Position numbers and translations under genes: made by a program. A stretch of 45,757 nt of DNA from Candidatus Dojkabacteria bacterium (GTDB lineage Bacteria > Patescibacteriota > Dojkabacteria > B142 > WJKM01). The stretch lies in the NCBI GenBank assembly GCA_014729085.1, contig WJKM01000023.1, positions 77,648 through 123,404 of the forward strand, in the 5' to 3' direction. Below the pieces are notes generated by a model. The model did no database searches, had not been told where the DNA came from, and saw nothing but the letters and a program-made list of their open reading frames with translations. Below are positions 1-8,277 of this stretch, piece after piece (the first letter of the stretch is position 1; every line of letters begins with the position of its first letter).

Positions 1-33
1 TAGATTTACTCTTACTAATTTATTTTTATATTG

Positions 34-238
34 GCTCCGCGGGGGAGACTTGCTCAACTTGCCTGCTGTTAGGCAGGTGAAAGGTTAGTGAAAACGATCT
101 CCTGTAAGGAGAGAAGCTTGAATTTACCTGAATTAGTCCTCCGTAATCACGTCACTCGTGATGAAGGAGGAAACTCCTAACTATTCTTATACTTATTCAA
201 ACTGAATTTTTTTCGAAGAGCTCCGCGGGGGAGACTTG
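34..238. repeat. 19-bp direct repeat of the tRNA-Asn 3' end bracketing a 167-bp structured insert
   Basis: The plus-strand 19-mer GCTCCGCGGGGGAGACTTG occurs at 34-52 and 220-238. The right copy is the 3' end of the tRNA-Asn gene at 221-292 plus one flanking base. On the minus strand the left copy is followed by CCA (GCGGAGCCA), whereas the functional tRNA is followed by CTC. This is the arrangement expected if something inserted into the 3' end of a tRNA that once encoded CCA, supplying a replacement 3' end. The interval holds several hairpins (minus strand ATCACG/CGTGAT inside CCTCC/GGAGG; TCTCCT/AGGAGA; CCTGC/GCAGG) and no ORF. Insertion is inferred; a decayed tandem tRNA duplicate is the alternative. 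Confidence 0.6.
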
Positions 239-292
239 AACTCCCAACCAATCGGTTAACAGCCGAGTGCTCTACCATTGAGCTACCGCGGA
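221..292 (-). tRNA. tRNA-Asn(GUU), copy 1
   Basis: Reads on the minus strand as a 72-nt cloverleaf: acceptor TCCGCGG/CCGCGGA, D-arm GCTC...GAGC, anticodon loop CTGTTAA (anticodon GTT, Asn), five-base variable loop, T-arm GGGAG TTCAAGT CTCCC, discriminator G. The outermost anticodon-stem pair (C27-T43) is mismatched, unlike the clean cloverleaf of the second tRNA-Asn at 34923-34994. CCA is not encoded. A promoter-like TTGTTG-18-TATAAT lies about 150 bp upstream (447-476). A second Asn acceptor in such a small-genome organism, of different sequence and beside a repeat, is unusual. Confidence 0.93.
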
Positions 293-446
293 ATATTGAA
301 TTTTAAGTATTGATCAAGTAATTCTAACCATTGCCACTCAGAAGGTGTATACCAAATAGCATACCATGAGTCTCCTTTGAATTACCTTTTGGTGTTTTTG
401 TGGAAACTACCAAAGAATATCTGAACAAAACAATTTTTGCGAATAG

Positions 447-476
447 ATTATACCAAGTTATTTTGGAATACAACAA
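447..476 (-). promoter_or_regulatory. Predicted sigma-70 promoter for tRNA-Asn copy 1
   Basis: On the minus strand, TTGTTG (471-476), an 18-bp spacer and TATAAT (447-452), just past the stop of the hydrolase gene at 501. The predicted transcript starts near 440 and reaches the tRNA after about 150 nt. No terminator or Asn-rich leader ORF is seen in that leader, unlike the second tRNA-Asn gene. Confidence 0.5.
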
Positions 477-500
477 TATTGGAAAAGTAACTTTAAACAA

Positions 501-1376
501 TCAATCAGTATCAAGGATTTCAACAATTTTTGCTTTTGTCTTTTCAGGCTTGCTACGAAATAAATTATGTTCTGCACCTTCTATGATGGTATATTCCTCG
601 GTAATCTTATCTGCATAATTTCTCTGAGCATCTTTTTCTCCATATATGAATACTGTCTTATTTTCTACTAACGAAAGTGCCTTGGGAAAGTCTATCTCAA
701 CAGCTTTAATGTAATTTATATCCGCTAGAGACCTAGGATCTGTTGTTTGCAATTTTATTAAAAATTCTTGATTATTCTCTTTTGCTTTAGTTCCAATATT
801 TGTTCTTAAAATTGGTATTAATAAATTTTCTTTGCCCCATTTTGTTGAAATAATAATCCTACGAATAAATATAGGAATTTTATTTACGAACCTTATCTTC
901 CACCCGATTATTTTTGCCGGGGCTCCCACATGTATTAATTTCGCTTTTGTACAGCCTAATGTTGCAGCTTTCGTACTCACAATTGTACCTAATGAATTGC
1001 TAACTATTGGAACATTATTAAGTTGTTCATGTTCAATAAAAATACACAATGCCTCAGTGAACAAATCTGTATTATGAACTCTCCCCTTTACAGTGTCTGA
1101 ACCTCCAAATCCCGGCAAGTCTGGTATATAGACCTTATAATTTTCAGCTAATTTTTCATCAAATGTGTTCCAGGAGTCACTATAAATAGAACCATGTAGA
1201 AGTATAACTGGCTTTCCCTGGCCAATTACTTTATAACTCATGGTATACCCTTTAAATTCATATGTGTTCTGATAAGCTTGCTTCTTCCGAGACGATAATA
1301 TTTTGTGATAGACAATGAATAAACTACCTACTAATAGAATTAAGAACAAAATTATAAAAATAAAATTCTTTCCCAT
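501..1376 (-). CDS. Membrane-anchored alpha/beta hydrolase
   Basis: A 291-aa alpha/beta-hydrolase-fold protein with one N-terminal transmembrane segment (about residues 4-25), so probably anchored with the catalytic domain outside the cytoplasm. Visible elements are the oxyanion-hole HG in VILLHGS, a nucleophile elbow NSLGT (first Gly of GxSxG replaced by Ser), a probable acid Asp in YGEKDAQ and a catalytic His in GAEHNLF. It starts with ATG and lies 14 bp downstream of the beta-lactamase-like gene, probably co-transcribed. Substrate cannot be predicted; lipase, esterase and peptidase are all possible. Confidence 0.82.
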   Translation of the reverse strand: MGKNFIFIILFLILLVGSLFIVYHKILSSRKKQAYQNTYEFKGYTMSYKVIGQGKPVILLHGSIYSDSWNTFDEKLAENYKVYIPDLPGFGGSDTVKGRVHNTDLFTEALCIFIEHEQLNNVPIVSNSLGTIVSTKAATLGCTKAKLIHVGAPAKIIGWKIRFVNKIPIFIRRIIISTKWGKENLLIPILRTNIGTKAKENNQEFLIKLQTTDPRSLADINYIKAVEIDFPKALSLVENKTVFIYGEKDAQRNYADKITEEYTIIEGAEHNLFRSKPEKTKAKIVEILDTD

Positions 1377-1390
1377 ACTTGTGTCTTTAA

Positions 1391-2353
1391 TTAATAATAC
1401 TGTTTATTATCCATATATTTCCAAACCATCAAGCTAATCTCCTTTTCTACCTTCGAAGCACTATTTAATCCTACTCCATCTGAAAGTATAACCAAGGCAT
1501 AATCTGTTCTATTCCCATAAATTATACCTGCATCATGATGTGCTGATCCAAGACTTCCGTATTTATTAGCAACCTCTATTCCTTCTGGCAATCCTGCTTT
1601 TATACGATTGAATTCGGTGCTTTCTTTCATCAAATCAATTAAATACATTGAATATTCCTCATTTAAGTATTCGTTCCAGTATAATTTTTCCAAAAGAAGG
1701 CCTAAATCTCTGCTGGTAGTTTTAAAATCAACTAAAGAAGTATCATAAAGCCTTAATTCTTGATATATCCGTTCATCAATTTTTTCCTTACCTCCATCCA
1801 TTCCTAACTTATTTAGCAATGCACGATGGGCTGTATTACTCGAATTTACAATCATTAATTTCAATAATTCTTCTAACGAAACATAATACTTCGTGCTTTC
1901 TTTATCGATCTCTTCGTCCTGATAAAAAAGTACCTTTTGATTCAAATCATACCTTTCTTCCTCTATATCTTTTAAAATTAGCATTGCAGTAAATAGTTTA
2001 AATGTACTTGCGGGTTTAAAACCTTTAACAGAGCCTATCTCAATCTCTTCGCTGTCGTAGAGATCTTTAATAAAAATGGAGTACGAACCCTTCTCTTCAT
2101 TTATCTTCTCGCTTAATTGCTTTATGAGATCTATCTGCTCTTTATCCATATTAGATTCTTCAGCCACAGTTGTTTTATTTTGTCTCTGGATTTCGTCTCC
2201 TTTTATAGTATTTACCCCTTTTACATCTGGGAATTTAGTAATAGAATTCTTTATCCTTATTGAAATAGAAAGTAAGAGCAAAAATAATATAAATAATAGT
2301 AGATTTATTACAAAATATTTATATTTTCTTATTTTAATATTTTTATTATTCAA
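1391..2353 (-). CDS. Class A beta-lactamase-like serine hydrolase, variant active site
   Basis: A 320-aa protein with an N-terminal membrane anchor (about residues 12-31) and a class A beta-lactamase/transpeptidase-like domain. The SxxK motif is intact (PASTFKLF). The SDN motif reads SSN (VNSSNTA) and KTG reads KYG (NKYGSLG). These changes, and no recognisable omega-loop Glu, argue against ordinary beta-lactamase activity; a cell-wall peptidase or other acyl-serine hydrolase is as likely. The only in-frame upstream start is TTG, with no ATG before the anchor. A paralogue is encoded two genes upstream at 3026-4279. Confidence 0.8.
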   Translation of the reverse strand: MNNKNIKIRKYKYFVINLLLFILFLLLLSISIRIKNSITKFPDVKGVNTIKGDEIQRQNKTTVAEESNMDKEQIDLIKQLSEKINEEKGSYSIFIKDLYDSEEIEIGSVKGFKPASTFKLFTAMLILKDIEEERYDLNQKVLFYQDEEIDKESTKYYVSLEELLKLMIVNSSNTAHRALLNKLGMDGGKEKIDERIYQELRLYDTSLVDFKTTSRDLGLLLEKLYWNEYLNEEYSMYLIDLMKESTEFNRIKAGLPEGIEVANKYGSLGSAHHDAGIIYGNRTDYALVILSDGVGLNSASKVEKEISLMVWKYMDNKQYY

Positions 2354-2434
2354 GAGATGAAAATGAAAGTATAATGCTAATGTATAGTATACAACATGTC
2401 CATAATAGCCCTTCTATTATGAGCAATTCATAGC

Positions 2435-2992
2435 CTACTTAGAAGATATTTTCTTTTTAACAAAAGAAGTCAAACCTTTATCAAAAAAATTTCCTTTTTG
2501 ATTTTGATAAGTATTAAAAGATACAATACTATCCAACTCCAATCTTATACCTTTACGTTTTTTTTCTGTAGGATATCCCAGTGTAATAAGACCGATCACT
2601 TTAATACCTTTTGGAATCCTCAAGATATCCTTTACTTTTTGCTCATTAAAAGCACCTACAAAACAAGTACCTAAGCCCAATGAATGGGCTTCAAGCATTA
2701 TATTTTGCGCCGCTAAACTACAGTCAATAACAGCCCACTTGCTTTTTTTTATTTTAGCGCAGATTGCAATGACAATTGGAGCTCTTGAAATAAAAGCACT
2801 GAATAGTTTTCCGGACAGCTTTTTCTTAATTGATTCTTTTTTAATAACAATAAAATTCCAAGGCTGGCGATTTACTGCAGAAGGAGCCCACCTCGCTGCC
2901 TCTAAAACCTTATGCAATATATCATCAGAAATTTTTTTATCTTTGAATTGTCTGATACTTCTTCGGTTTCTAATTGTTTGTAGTATGTCCAT
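2435..2992 (-). CDS. Nitroreductase-family FMN oxidoreductase
   Basis: A protein of about 185 aa of the nitroreductase family, homodimeric FMN enzymes that use NAD(P)H. The N-terminal FMN-phosphate signature is clear (RRSIRQFKDKKIS), followed by APSAVNRQPW, a typical flavin-contacting segment, and the C-terminal GYPTEKKR region. The ATG at 2992 is preferred over the TTG one codon earlier. It sits between the two beta-lactamase-like genes on the same strand. The native electron acceptor is not predictable. Confidence 0.88.
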   Translation of the reverse strand: MDILQTIRNRRSIRQFKDKKISDDILHKVLEAARWAPSAVNRQPWNFIVIKKESIKKKLSGKLFSAFISRAPIVIAICAKIKKSKWAVIDCSLAAQNIMLEAHSLGLGTCFVGAFNEQKVKDILRIPKGIKVIGLITLGYPTEKKRKGIRLELDSIVSFNTYQNQKGNFFDKGLTSFVKKKISSK

Positions 2993-3025
2993 CAATATTC
3001 AATAAAATTTTATATAGATATACTT

Positions 3026-4279
3026 TTAATTTTCAGACTTATTCTCCATTACCTTCTCTTCTTTCTCTTCATACTGCTTATTTTCCATATACTCCCAAAC
3101 TAGGCTACTTACATCTTTAATTGTATTGACTGCATTCTGCTCAATAATATCATCACTATAAACAACTAGAACATAATCAGTGTTATTTCCAAAAACAATT
3201 GCCACATCGTGTTTTGAAGTTTCCAGAGTACCTCCCTTATTAGCAGCTTTAACACCAGAAGGAAGCCCTGCTTTTATCCTGTCTCGTGCATATCCATTAA
3301 TCATTAAGTTAAGCAAATACTGTGAGTTATAATCATTGAGATAATTTCGATAATACAAATTTTCGAGTGCATATGCCATGTCTCTATTTGTAGTATGGAA
3401 TTCTTTTAAAGATGTATTCTCTAAATTTAATTCTGATTCTAGTCTATTTTCAATATTTGCTCTTCCATTTAATGCAAACAGCATCGATTGAGCTGTGTTA
3501 TCTGACTGCACAATCATTCTCCAAAGAAGATTCTGTGCAGAAAAAACCTTACCCAAATCTTCCTTCTCAAACCAAGTACCAGGACCTGGAGACCAAAGAG
3601 CTTTAGACAAAGTAACCCCACTGGACCAATAAAGATTTCCATCTTCAATATTTTTTAAAGTTAAAATTGCGGTATAAACCTTGAATGTACTAGCTGGTGG
3701 ATACTTCCTAAATCTACCAAATTCAATAACTTCTTTATCTGTAAGATCTTTAATATAGATTGTAAATTCTCCTTCCTCTTTTCCCACCCTTTCTTTGATT
3801 TTATTCTCTAATTGCTTTCTTGCAAATAAATTCAATAAGTTCTTATTTAATTTTACTTCGTTCTCTGCATAATCAGCAGTTCTTAACTGTTCCTTGAAAT
3901 TTGTCTCGATATAAGGATAGATACTTTCCTTTTGGTACTCCTGGATAAAATTCTTTCCGCTGGAATATACATTTTGAGCCTTTGCTACTGATCTATATAA
4001 ATTTAAAAATATGGATACTGATATATTAGTTGTATGGTTATAAACAACCTTCTTGTTTTCTTCATCCTTCTCTCGTATTTGAACCAAATATTTATTGGAC
4101 CTTTTACCGATATCATATGAAATTGCTTCCATATAAATAGCTAAATCCTTATGAAAATTTCCAAGCTTTAATTCCTCTGACTTCAGAATTGAATTTATAG
4201 ACATAAAAATAAAAAGGGATACAATAATCCCATCCAATATAAATGCTATTTTAAATATAAATCTTTTCTTTTTACTCAT
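3026..4279 (-). CDS. Class A beta-lactamase-like serine hydrolase with extended N-terminus
   Basis: A 417-aa paralogue of the 1391-2353 product: N-terminal transmembrane anchor (about residues 8-28), a roughly 140-residue extension, then a class A beta-lactamase-like domain. SxxK is present (PASTFKVY), SDN is intact (VQSDNTAQ) and KTG is replaced by KGG (NKGGTLE). It is exported and membrane-bound. It could act on peptidoglycan or be a true but divergent beta-lactamase; the altered third motif favours the former. The C-terminus is charged (EEKEEKVMENKSEN). A promoter-like TTAGCA-18-TATAAT lies just upstream. Confidence 0.8.
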   Translation of the reverse strand: MSKKKRFIFKIAFILDGIIVSLFIFMSINSILKSEELKLGNFHKDLAIYMEAISYDIGKRSNKYLVQIREKDEENKKVVYNHTTNISVSIFLNLYRSVAKAQNVYSSGKNFIQEYQKESIYPYIETNFKEQLRTADYAENEVKLNKNLLNLFARKQLENKIKERVGKEEGEFTIYIKDLTDKEVIEFGRFRKYPPASTFKVYTAILTLKNIEDGNLYWSSGVTLSKALWSPGPGTWFEKEDLGKVFSAQNLLWRMIVQSDNTAQSMLFALNGRANIENRLESELNLENTSLKEFHTTNRDMAYALENLYYRNYLNDYNSQYLLNLMINGYARDRIKAGLPSGVKAANKGGTLETSKHDVAIVFGNNTDYVLVVYSDDIIEQNAVNTIKDVSSLVWEYMENKQYEEKEEKVMENKSEN

Positions 4280-4302
4280 AAATACATTTTGGAAATTTCT
4301 TA

Positions 4303-4332
4303 ATTATACTATGGAAAAAGCTCTTATGCTAA
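4303..4332 (-). promoter_or_regulatory. Predicted promoter for the 3026-4279 gene
   Basis: Minus-strand TTAGCA (4327-4332), 18-bp spacer, TATAAT (4303-4308). The predicted start near 4296 leaves a 5' UTR of about 17 nt before the ATG at 4279. Confidence 0.5.
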
Positions 4333-4373
4333 AAGTTGTTATTATGAAGTAATGAAACTCAACTTATTGAAAA

Positions 4374-4727
4374 TTATAACTCTGGAGAAGCAAATTTTTG
4401 TTTTTGATATTGTTCGTAAAAATAGAAACCTAAGAGAAGTATGGAAGAAGATATTGTAACAATACCAGCAACGGTGACTATATTAAATTTGTAATCAGCA
4501 ATATCATTTGGGTTGTTTGTACCTAGACTGGTGTCACTTTGAGAAGTACTTATACCTGCTACCTCTCCTTGGTTTTGAGGTTCATTGCTACTATAAATAT
4601 CGTAAAGCCTTGCTGGTAAGGCAAATACAAACAAAAACAGCAATGTTACTACTATCACTTTACCCAAAGATAAATCAATATTAATCCCTCTTTTTACTTC
4701 GTTTTTACCCAATGAATTAATATCCAT
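4374..4727 (-). CDS. Small two-TM membrane protein of unknown function
   Basis: A 117-aa protein with hydrophobic segments at about residues 22-42 (VIVVTLLFLFVFALPARLY) and 82-103, separated by a Ser/Thr/Asn/Gln-rich loop. No family recognised. It starts 8 bp after the mltG stop and is probably co-transcribed with it, which hints at an envelope role but does not prove one. Confidence 0.6.
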   Translation of the reverse strand: MDINSLGKNEVKRGINIDLSLGKVIVVTLLFLFVFALPARLYDIYSSNEPQNQGEVAGISTSQSDTSLGTNNPNDIADYKFNIVTVAGIVTISSSILLLGFYFYEQYQKQKFASPEL

Positions 4728-4735
4728 AAGATAGA

Positions 4736-5839
4736 TTATTTTGATTTATTTTTCTCGTGTTCTGCATTCGTCTTAGCATAGTGTATCTCACCCTCACTAT
4801 CATGTAAATAGTATAAATATTCATTTGCTGTAGGATTTAAAACCGCCTTTATAGTCACTATGCCAGGATTCGAAATTGGAGTAGGAGGCAATCCTAAATT
4901 TTTGCGTGTATTATAAGGATTTTCATCTTCTAATTCTTGATAAGTCAACTCAGCTTCCCAATCTTTCAACTGGTATAAGCTTGTTGCATCCACCCCAAGA
5001 TGCATTCCAATCTGTAATCTTCTTTGCAAAATATCAGAAATCATCTTATATTCTTTTTCGGTAAACCCCTCTCGCTCTAACATAGATGCAATATTAAGCA
5101 CTTCATATAAACTAAGATTTGATTTTTCAATCTCCTGCAACAAATTTTCTTCTTCCAATCTTTGTTTTAAAGTCAATACTAGCCTATCAAATACTTCCCA
5201 TGTTTCTGCATCTTTATAAAAATCATATTTTGCTGGGAAGAGAAACCCTTCAGCTGAATTACCCTCAGGAACATATTTCGTTACAAATAATATACCTTCA
5301 GTCCCCATACCTTTATATGCCCATGGGTCTTCGCACATGTTTAAAAATTCCTGTTTAGAAAAATTCCTCTCTGTTACCGAGGCAAAACCCTTTTCAAGAT
5401 AATTTGCTATTTCATCATACCTAATGCCTTCTGGAAAAGCATCAATCCAAATAACATCCTCTTCAGGAATCTGCTCTAACTTGATAATAATGTCACTTAT
5501 GCTCATTGAACCATTTATAGTATGAATCCCAGCTTTAATATCTCCGCCTTTTTTTGTAATTTTCGTATAAAGAATAAAAAGATCTGAGCTCTTGATTATT
5601 CCCTTTTCTTCTAATTTTTCCGCTATTTCATATCTACTATCCCCCTCCTCTACCTCAATCTTGACATTATTATTACTGCTTGAGATAAAAAACAGGTATT
5701 TATAGCTGCCAAAAAGAAATAAAACTAGGACAATAGGCACAAGAAATAAAATCGGCAACATTTTTTTTAACTTATTGATCCTTTTTGCTTTCTGTTTTCT
5801 ATCTTTTCTAAAGGATTGTTTTTTATTTCGTTTATACAT
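4736..5839 (-). CDS. mltG: Endolytic murein transglycosylase MltG
   Basis: A 367-aa protein of the MltG/YceG family, which cleaves nascent glycan strands at the membrane and terminates their elongation. It has a basic cytoplasmic N-terminus, one transmembrane helix (about residues 29-48), a LysM-like segment (VEEGDSRYEIAEKLEEKG) and a catalytic domain with the conserved Glu in ASMLEREGF, the HLGVDATSLYQL segment and the C-terminal PISNPG and NPTANEYLYYL motifs. ruvX lies 15 bp upstream; mltG-ruvX pairing is common in bacteria. Confidence 0.95.
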   Translation of the reverse strand: MYKRNKKQSFRKDRKQKAKRINKLKKMLPILFLVPIVLVLFLFGSYKYLFFISSSNNNVKIEVEEGDSRYEIAEKLEEKGIIKSSDLFILYTKITKKGGDIKAGIHTINGSMSISDIIIKLEQIPEEDVIWIDAFPEGIRYDEIANYLEKGFASVTERNFSKQEFLNMCEDPWAYKGMGTEGILFVTKYVPEGNSAEGFLFPAKYDFYKDAETWEVFDRLVLTLKQRLEEENLLQEIEKSNLSLYEVLNIASMLEREGFTEKEYKMISDILQRRLQIGMHLGVDATSLYQLKDWEAELTYQELEDENPYNTRKNLGLPPTPISNPGIVTIKAVLNPTANEYLYYLHDSEGEIHYAKTNAEHEKNKSK

Positions 5840-5854
5840 TTTATTTGATAAAAA

Positions 5855-6310
5855 TTAATTTTCTTTACAGCATTGTTTCTTGTAAAAATTGCTTTCCAAA
5901 AACTCCTGTAAAAAAATTCGTGCTGCTTCACTATCTGCCTTTTCCTTTTTAAACTTTCTTGATTTTCCCTTTTCCGCTATTTGAGTTGAAAAAGATTCAT
6001 CCCATGTTTGAATATTAGGCGGATTGACTATTCCTCTTTGCTCACTATTATCATGTAATTCCTTTTTAAATTCTTCAATAAAATTTTTAATGTCTATAGC
6101 TTGTTTTGAGTCTCCTCCACTAGAACTAGAAGGCACGCCAAATAAAAGGAGCTGCGGATCAAATTCTCTAATAGCAAAAAATATCCCCTCCATCTTATCC
6201 CGTTCATGCTTTACCTGTAAAACAGGTAATTTTACCGAAGCTATCCCTAATTCATCAGAAATTGCTAGTCCTATTTTCTTCTCTCCATAATCAACAGCTA
6301 AAACTTTCAT
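5855..6310 (-). CDS. ruvX: YqgF/RuvX-family RNase H-fold nuclease
   Basis: A 151-aa protein of the YqgF/RuvX family, linked to Holliday-junction resolution and 16S rRNA 5'-end maturation. The first catalytic Asp is in LAVDYGEKKIGLAISD; the central Glu is in TWDESFST; the last acidic residue is in KADSEAARIFL. The loop that usually reads GLPLNMDG is GVPSSSSGG here. The ATG start is clear. It is followed by mltG and preceded by the receiver-domain gene. Confidence 0.92.
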   Translation of the reverse strand: MKVLAVDYGEKKIGLAISDELGIASVKLPVLQVKHERDKMEGIFFAIREFDPQLLLFGVPSSSSGGDSKQAIDIKNFIEEFKKELHDNSEQRGIVNPPNIQTWDESFSTQIAEKGKSRKFKKEKADSEAARIFLQEFLESNFYKKQCCKEN

Positions 6311-6345
6311 TTCTTTTTCGTAATATATTATTTGGAAGCCCCTTA

Positions 6346-6768
6346 CTAAGTAGAGTATTCTGGGTCTGGTGTATTTGCCCAGGAAAAATCTATACCTAAA
6401 ACTTTTTCAAGTATCTTTACGATAGTTTTAGTCTGATCCTTGTTAGATTTAATTATTTCATAATCAGCCCATTTAGAGGTTTCCATAATTGAATAGCCAA
6501 TAATTTTTATTTCCGGATATATTTCCCGTAATTTCTGAGCTATTTTCTCTCCATCATCATGATCTATATCAATATAAGTATCGATGATTGCAACATCTGG
6601 TTTGATCTTTTTATTTTGAATATCCTTAACTATTTTTCTTAATTCTTTTTTATTCGTAACCTTAATGGCAGGTTTTTGGTTCATGTTATAAAGCACCAAA
6701 TCAAGCGTATAATGATAAAAATCATCTGTTTCAAATTGTACAATTGTATAGTTTTTTTTCTTCGACAT
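6346..6768 (-). CDS. Stand-alone response-regulator receiver domain
   Basis: A 140-aa CheY-like receiver domain without an output domain. The acidic pair is in FETDDFY, the phospho-acceptor Asp in VAIIDTYID, the Ser/Thr switch in GYSIM and the conserved Lys in EIIKSNK, so it may be phosphorylatable. The ATG at 6768 (MSKKKNY) is preferred: the longer ORF in the track starts inside the upstream CarS-like gene. No histidine kinase is encoded in the window; the kinase-like protein two genes upstream is not one. Confidence 0.65.
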   Translation of the reverse strand: MSKKKNYTIVQFETDDFYHYTLDLVLYNMNQKPAIKVTNKKELRKIVKDIQNKKIKPDVAIIDTYIDIDHDDGEKIAQKLREIYPEIKIIGYSIMETSKWADYEIIKSNKDQTKTIVKILEKVLGIDFSWANTPDPEYST

Positions 6769-6784
6769 TTCAAAATTAATATAA

Positions 6785-7339
6785 TTAAATTGGTTTTTTC
6801 TTAAGACCCAACAAATAACCAATGACGGTACTTATCGGATGCATTACAAAATACAAGATTGCGATTAATAAGTAAATAGATATGCTTAACCGGATGTACA
6901 GTAATGATAAAAGTATCCCTCCAATAATATAGTCTAACTGATCAAAAGGGATCCAAGCTTCGCCGGGTTTAATACTTTGACGTCTTTTGAAAAAACTTTT
7001 TACTGCATCACCAATCAATGCACCAAAACCTAGACAAAATCCAAGTATTACTGCACTTATGTTCTCGTAGTCAATAACTATAAATTCCATTTGACCGGCA
7101 TACTTTGCATAAATGGCTTTTTCTATAAATACAGTTATTATAGCCATTGAAATTCCTGTCACAAAACCTCTTATCGTCTTATGATCTCCAAACACCCTAA
7201 TACCTCTCCATTTTTTTCCAAAATCAATTGGGTAATTAAATTTTTTCAATAACGGTAGTTTTGCAACGAATACTGGAACACTATTTGCAATTCCAGCAGG
7301 AATAAAAAACCATAAAGCGAAAAGAATGTCATTCAGCAT
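6785..7339 (-). CDS. CDP-archaeol synthase (CarS/DUF46)-like CDP-lipid synthase
   Basis: An integral membrane protein of about 184 aa of the CarS/DUF46 family, related to CdsA, which transfers CMP from CTP to a lipid phosphate. Conserved pieces are KWRGIRVFGDHKTIRGF and the cytidylyltransferase signature GALIGDAVKSFFKRR followed by PGEAWIPFDQLDYIIGG. Several transmembrane segments are evident. CarS acts in archaeal ether-lipid synthesis; with a bacterial pgsA five genes upstream, it probably supplies the CDP-lipid for that enzyme. The ATG at 7339 overlaps the kinase-like gene by 11 nt; TTG at 7345 is the longer option. Confidence 0.87.
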   Translation of the reverse strand: MLNDILFALWFFIPAGIANSVPVFVAKLPLLKKFNYPIDFGKKWRGIRVFGDHKTIRGFVTGISMAIITVFIEKAIYAKYAGQMEFIVIDYENISAVILGFCLGFGALIGDAVKSFFKRRQSIKPGEAWIPFDQLDYIIGGILLSLLYIRLSISIYLLIAILYFVMHPISTVIGYLLGLKKKPI

Positions 7340-8273
7340 GATCAAGTAATGTTTTTAAATAAACTTTGGTTTGATTTAGAATTATGTCGGGAAGAATAAA
7401 ACCTCTTTTTACAATATTACTGTCTGTCTCCCAAAACCATCTAGTATCAATAAATTTTACACCATCTTGCGAAATTATAATATTATCCGTATTACTTATC
7501 CAATTAACAGCTTCCATAAGACTATATCTTGGTCTTGTATCCGGAAGTAGTTTAAGTTCAGAATGCATAAGCATAATTAGATAAAACATTAAAATCAACT
7601 GGTCTATCTGATCTTTTTTTAACTCTTTTTCATTTACATCGTGTAAACATTCACCATTAATGAATTCTTGAAAAATATAATATGTGTTTTTCCCCCTATT
7701 CTCTTCAGATATTGATTTTCCGGCAAGCAGATACTCCTTTGGGACATAATTATGTTCTAAAGCTTTTTTATTTGACAATGCTTTCTTAAGCTGATTTTTG
7801 GTAAAACGAAATCTATATTCTTTTTTCAGTATATTGAATTTATCCAATAAGGAATTCCGTATTTTCTTTTGCAACTCGAAAATATAATTCGCCTTTGGAT
7901 GATAATATGTGTCTGCATTACTAAAAAAACCTAAATACTTAATAAAATCTAAATATAGTTTATACTGTCTGTCTATCTCTTCTTTTCTAGGTAAAAAACT
8001 AACCTCAAATAACCTCAGTAAATTCTCGGTACTTTCACCAGGTATCGGAATACTTACATTTGGAAAAATTGATATATCGATATCCCATCTACCCTCTTTC
8101 ATTACCCAATCTGTTCCTTTAATCTTAAAAACTCTAGAAAAAGTACCCATTGAAATAAATTCAAGCTCATAAGCACTAATAATATTCTCAATACTAGTTT
8201 TAAAATAATCAGTATTTGAATAAGGTTGATAAATTGCATTTTTTTGTAATAGAGTCTCTAATTTCTTATTCAT
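7329..8273 (-). CDS. Divergent protein-kinase-like fold protein
   Basis: A 314-aa protein with the layout of a protein-kinase-like or aminoglycoside-phosphotransferase-like fold: a Gly-loop-like GTFSRVFKI, a candidate ATP-binding Lys in DWVMKEGRW, a hinge-like YYIFQEFINGE, a His-containing catalytic-loop-like HSELKLLPDTRPRY and a DFG-like KFIDTRWFW. Assignment is by pattern only. Its stop overlaps the CarS-like start, so the two are translationally coupled, placing it in the phospholipid operon. Substrate unknown; a lipid or small-molecule kinase is possible, and it may be inactive. Confidence 0.5.
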   Translation of the reverse strand: MNKKLETLLQKNAIYQPYSNTDYFKTSIENIISAYELEFISMGTFSRVFKIKGTDWVMKEGRWDIDISIFPNVSIPIPGESTENLLRLFEVSFLPRKEEIDRQYKLYLDFIKYLGFFSNADTYYHPKANYIFELQKKIRNSLLDKFNILKKEYRFRFTKNQLKKALSNKKALEHNYVPKEYLLAGKSISEENRGKNTYYIFQEFINGECLHDVNEKELKKDQIDQLILMFYLIMLMHSELKLLPDTRPRYSLMEAVNWISNTDNIIISQDGVKFIDTRWFWETDSNIVKRGFILPDIILNQTKVYLKTLLDHAE

Positions 8274-8277
8274 TAAA

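Noticed and set aside
34-52. Left 19-mer as the 3' end of a second tRNA or a tmRNA
   Set aside because: The sequence 5' of it cannot form the matching T-stem or acceptor stem, so it is only a fragment.
338-367. Mini-ORF MVCYLVYTF on the minus strand with an AAGGAG-like site, upstream of tRNA-Asn copy 1
   Set aside because: No Asn codons, no terminator between it and the tRNA, and its position relative to the predicted +1 differs from the real leaders; probably chance.
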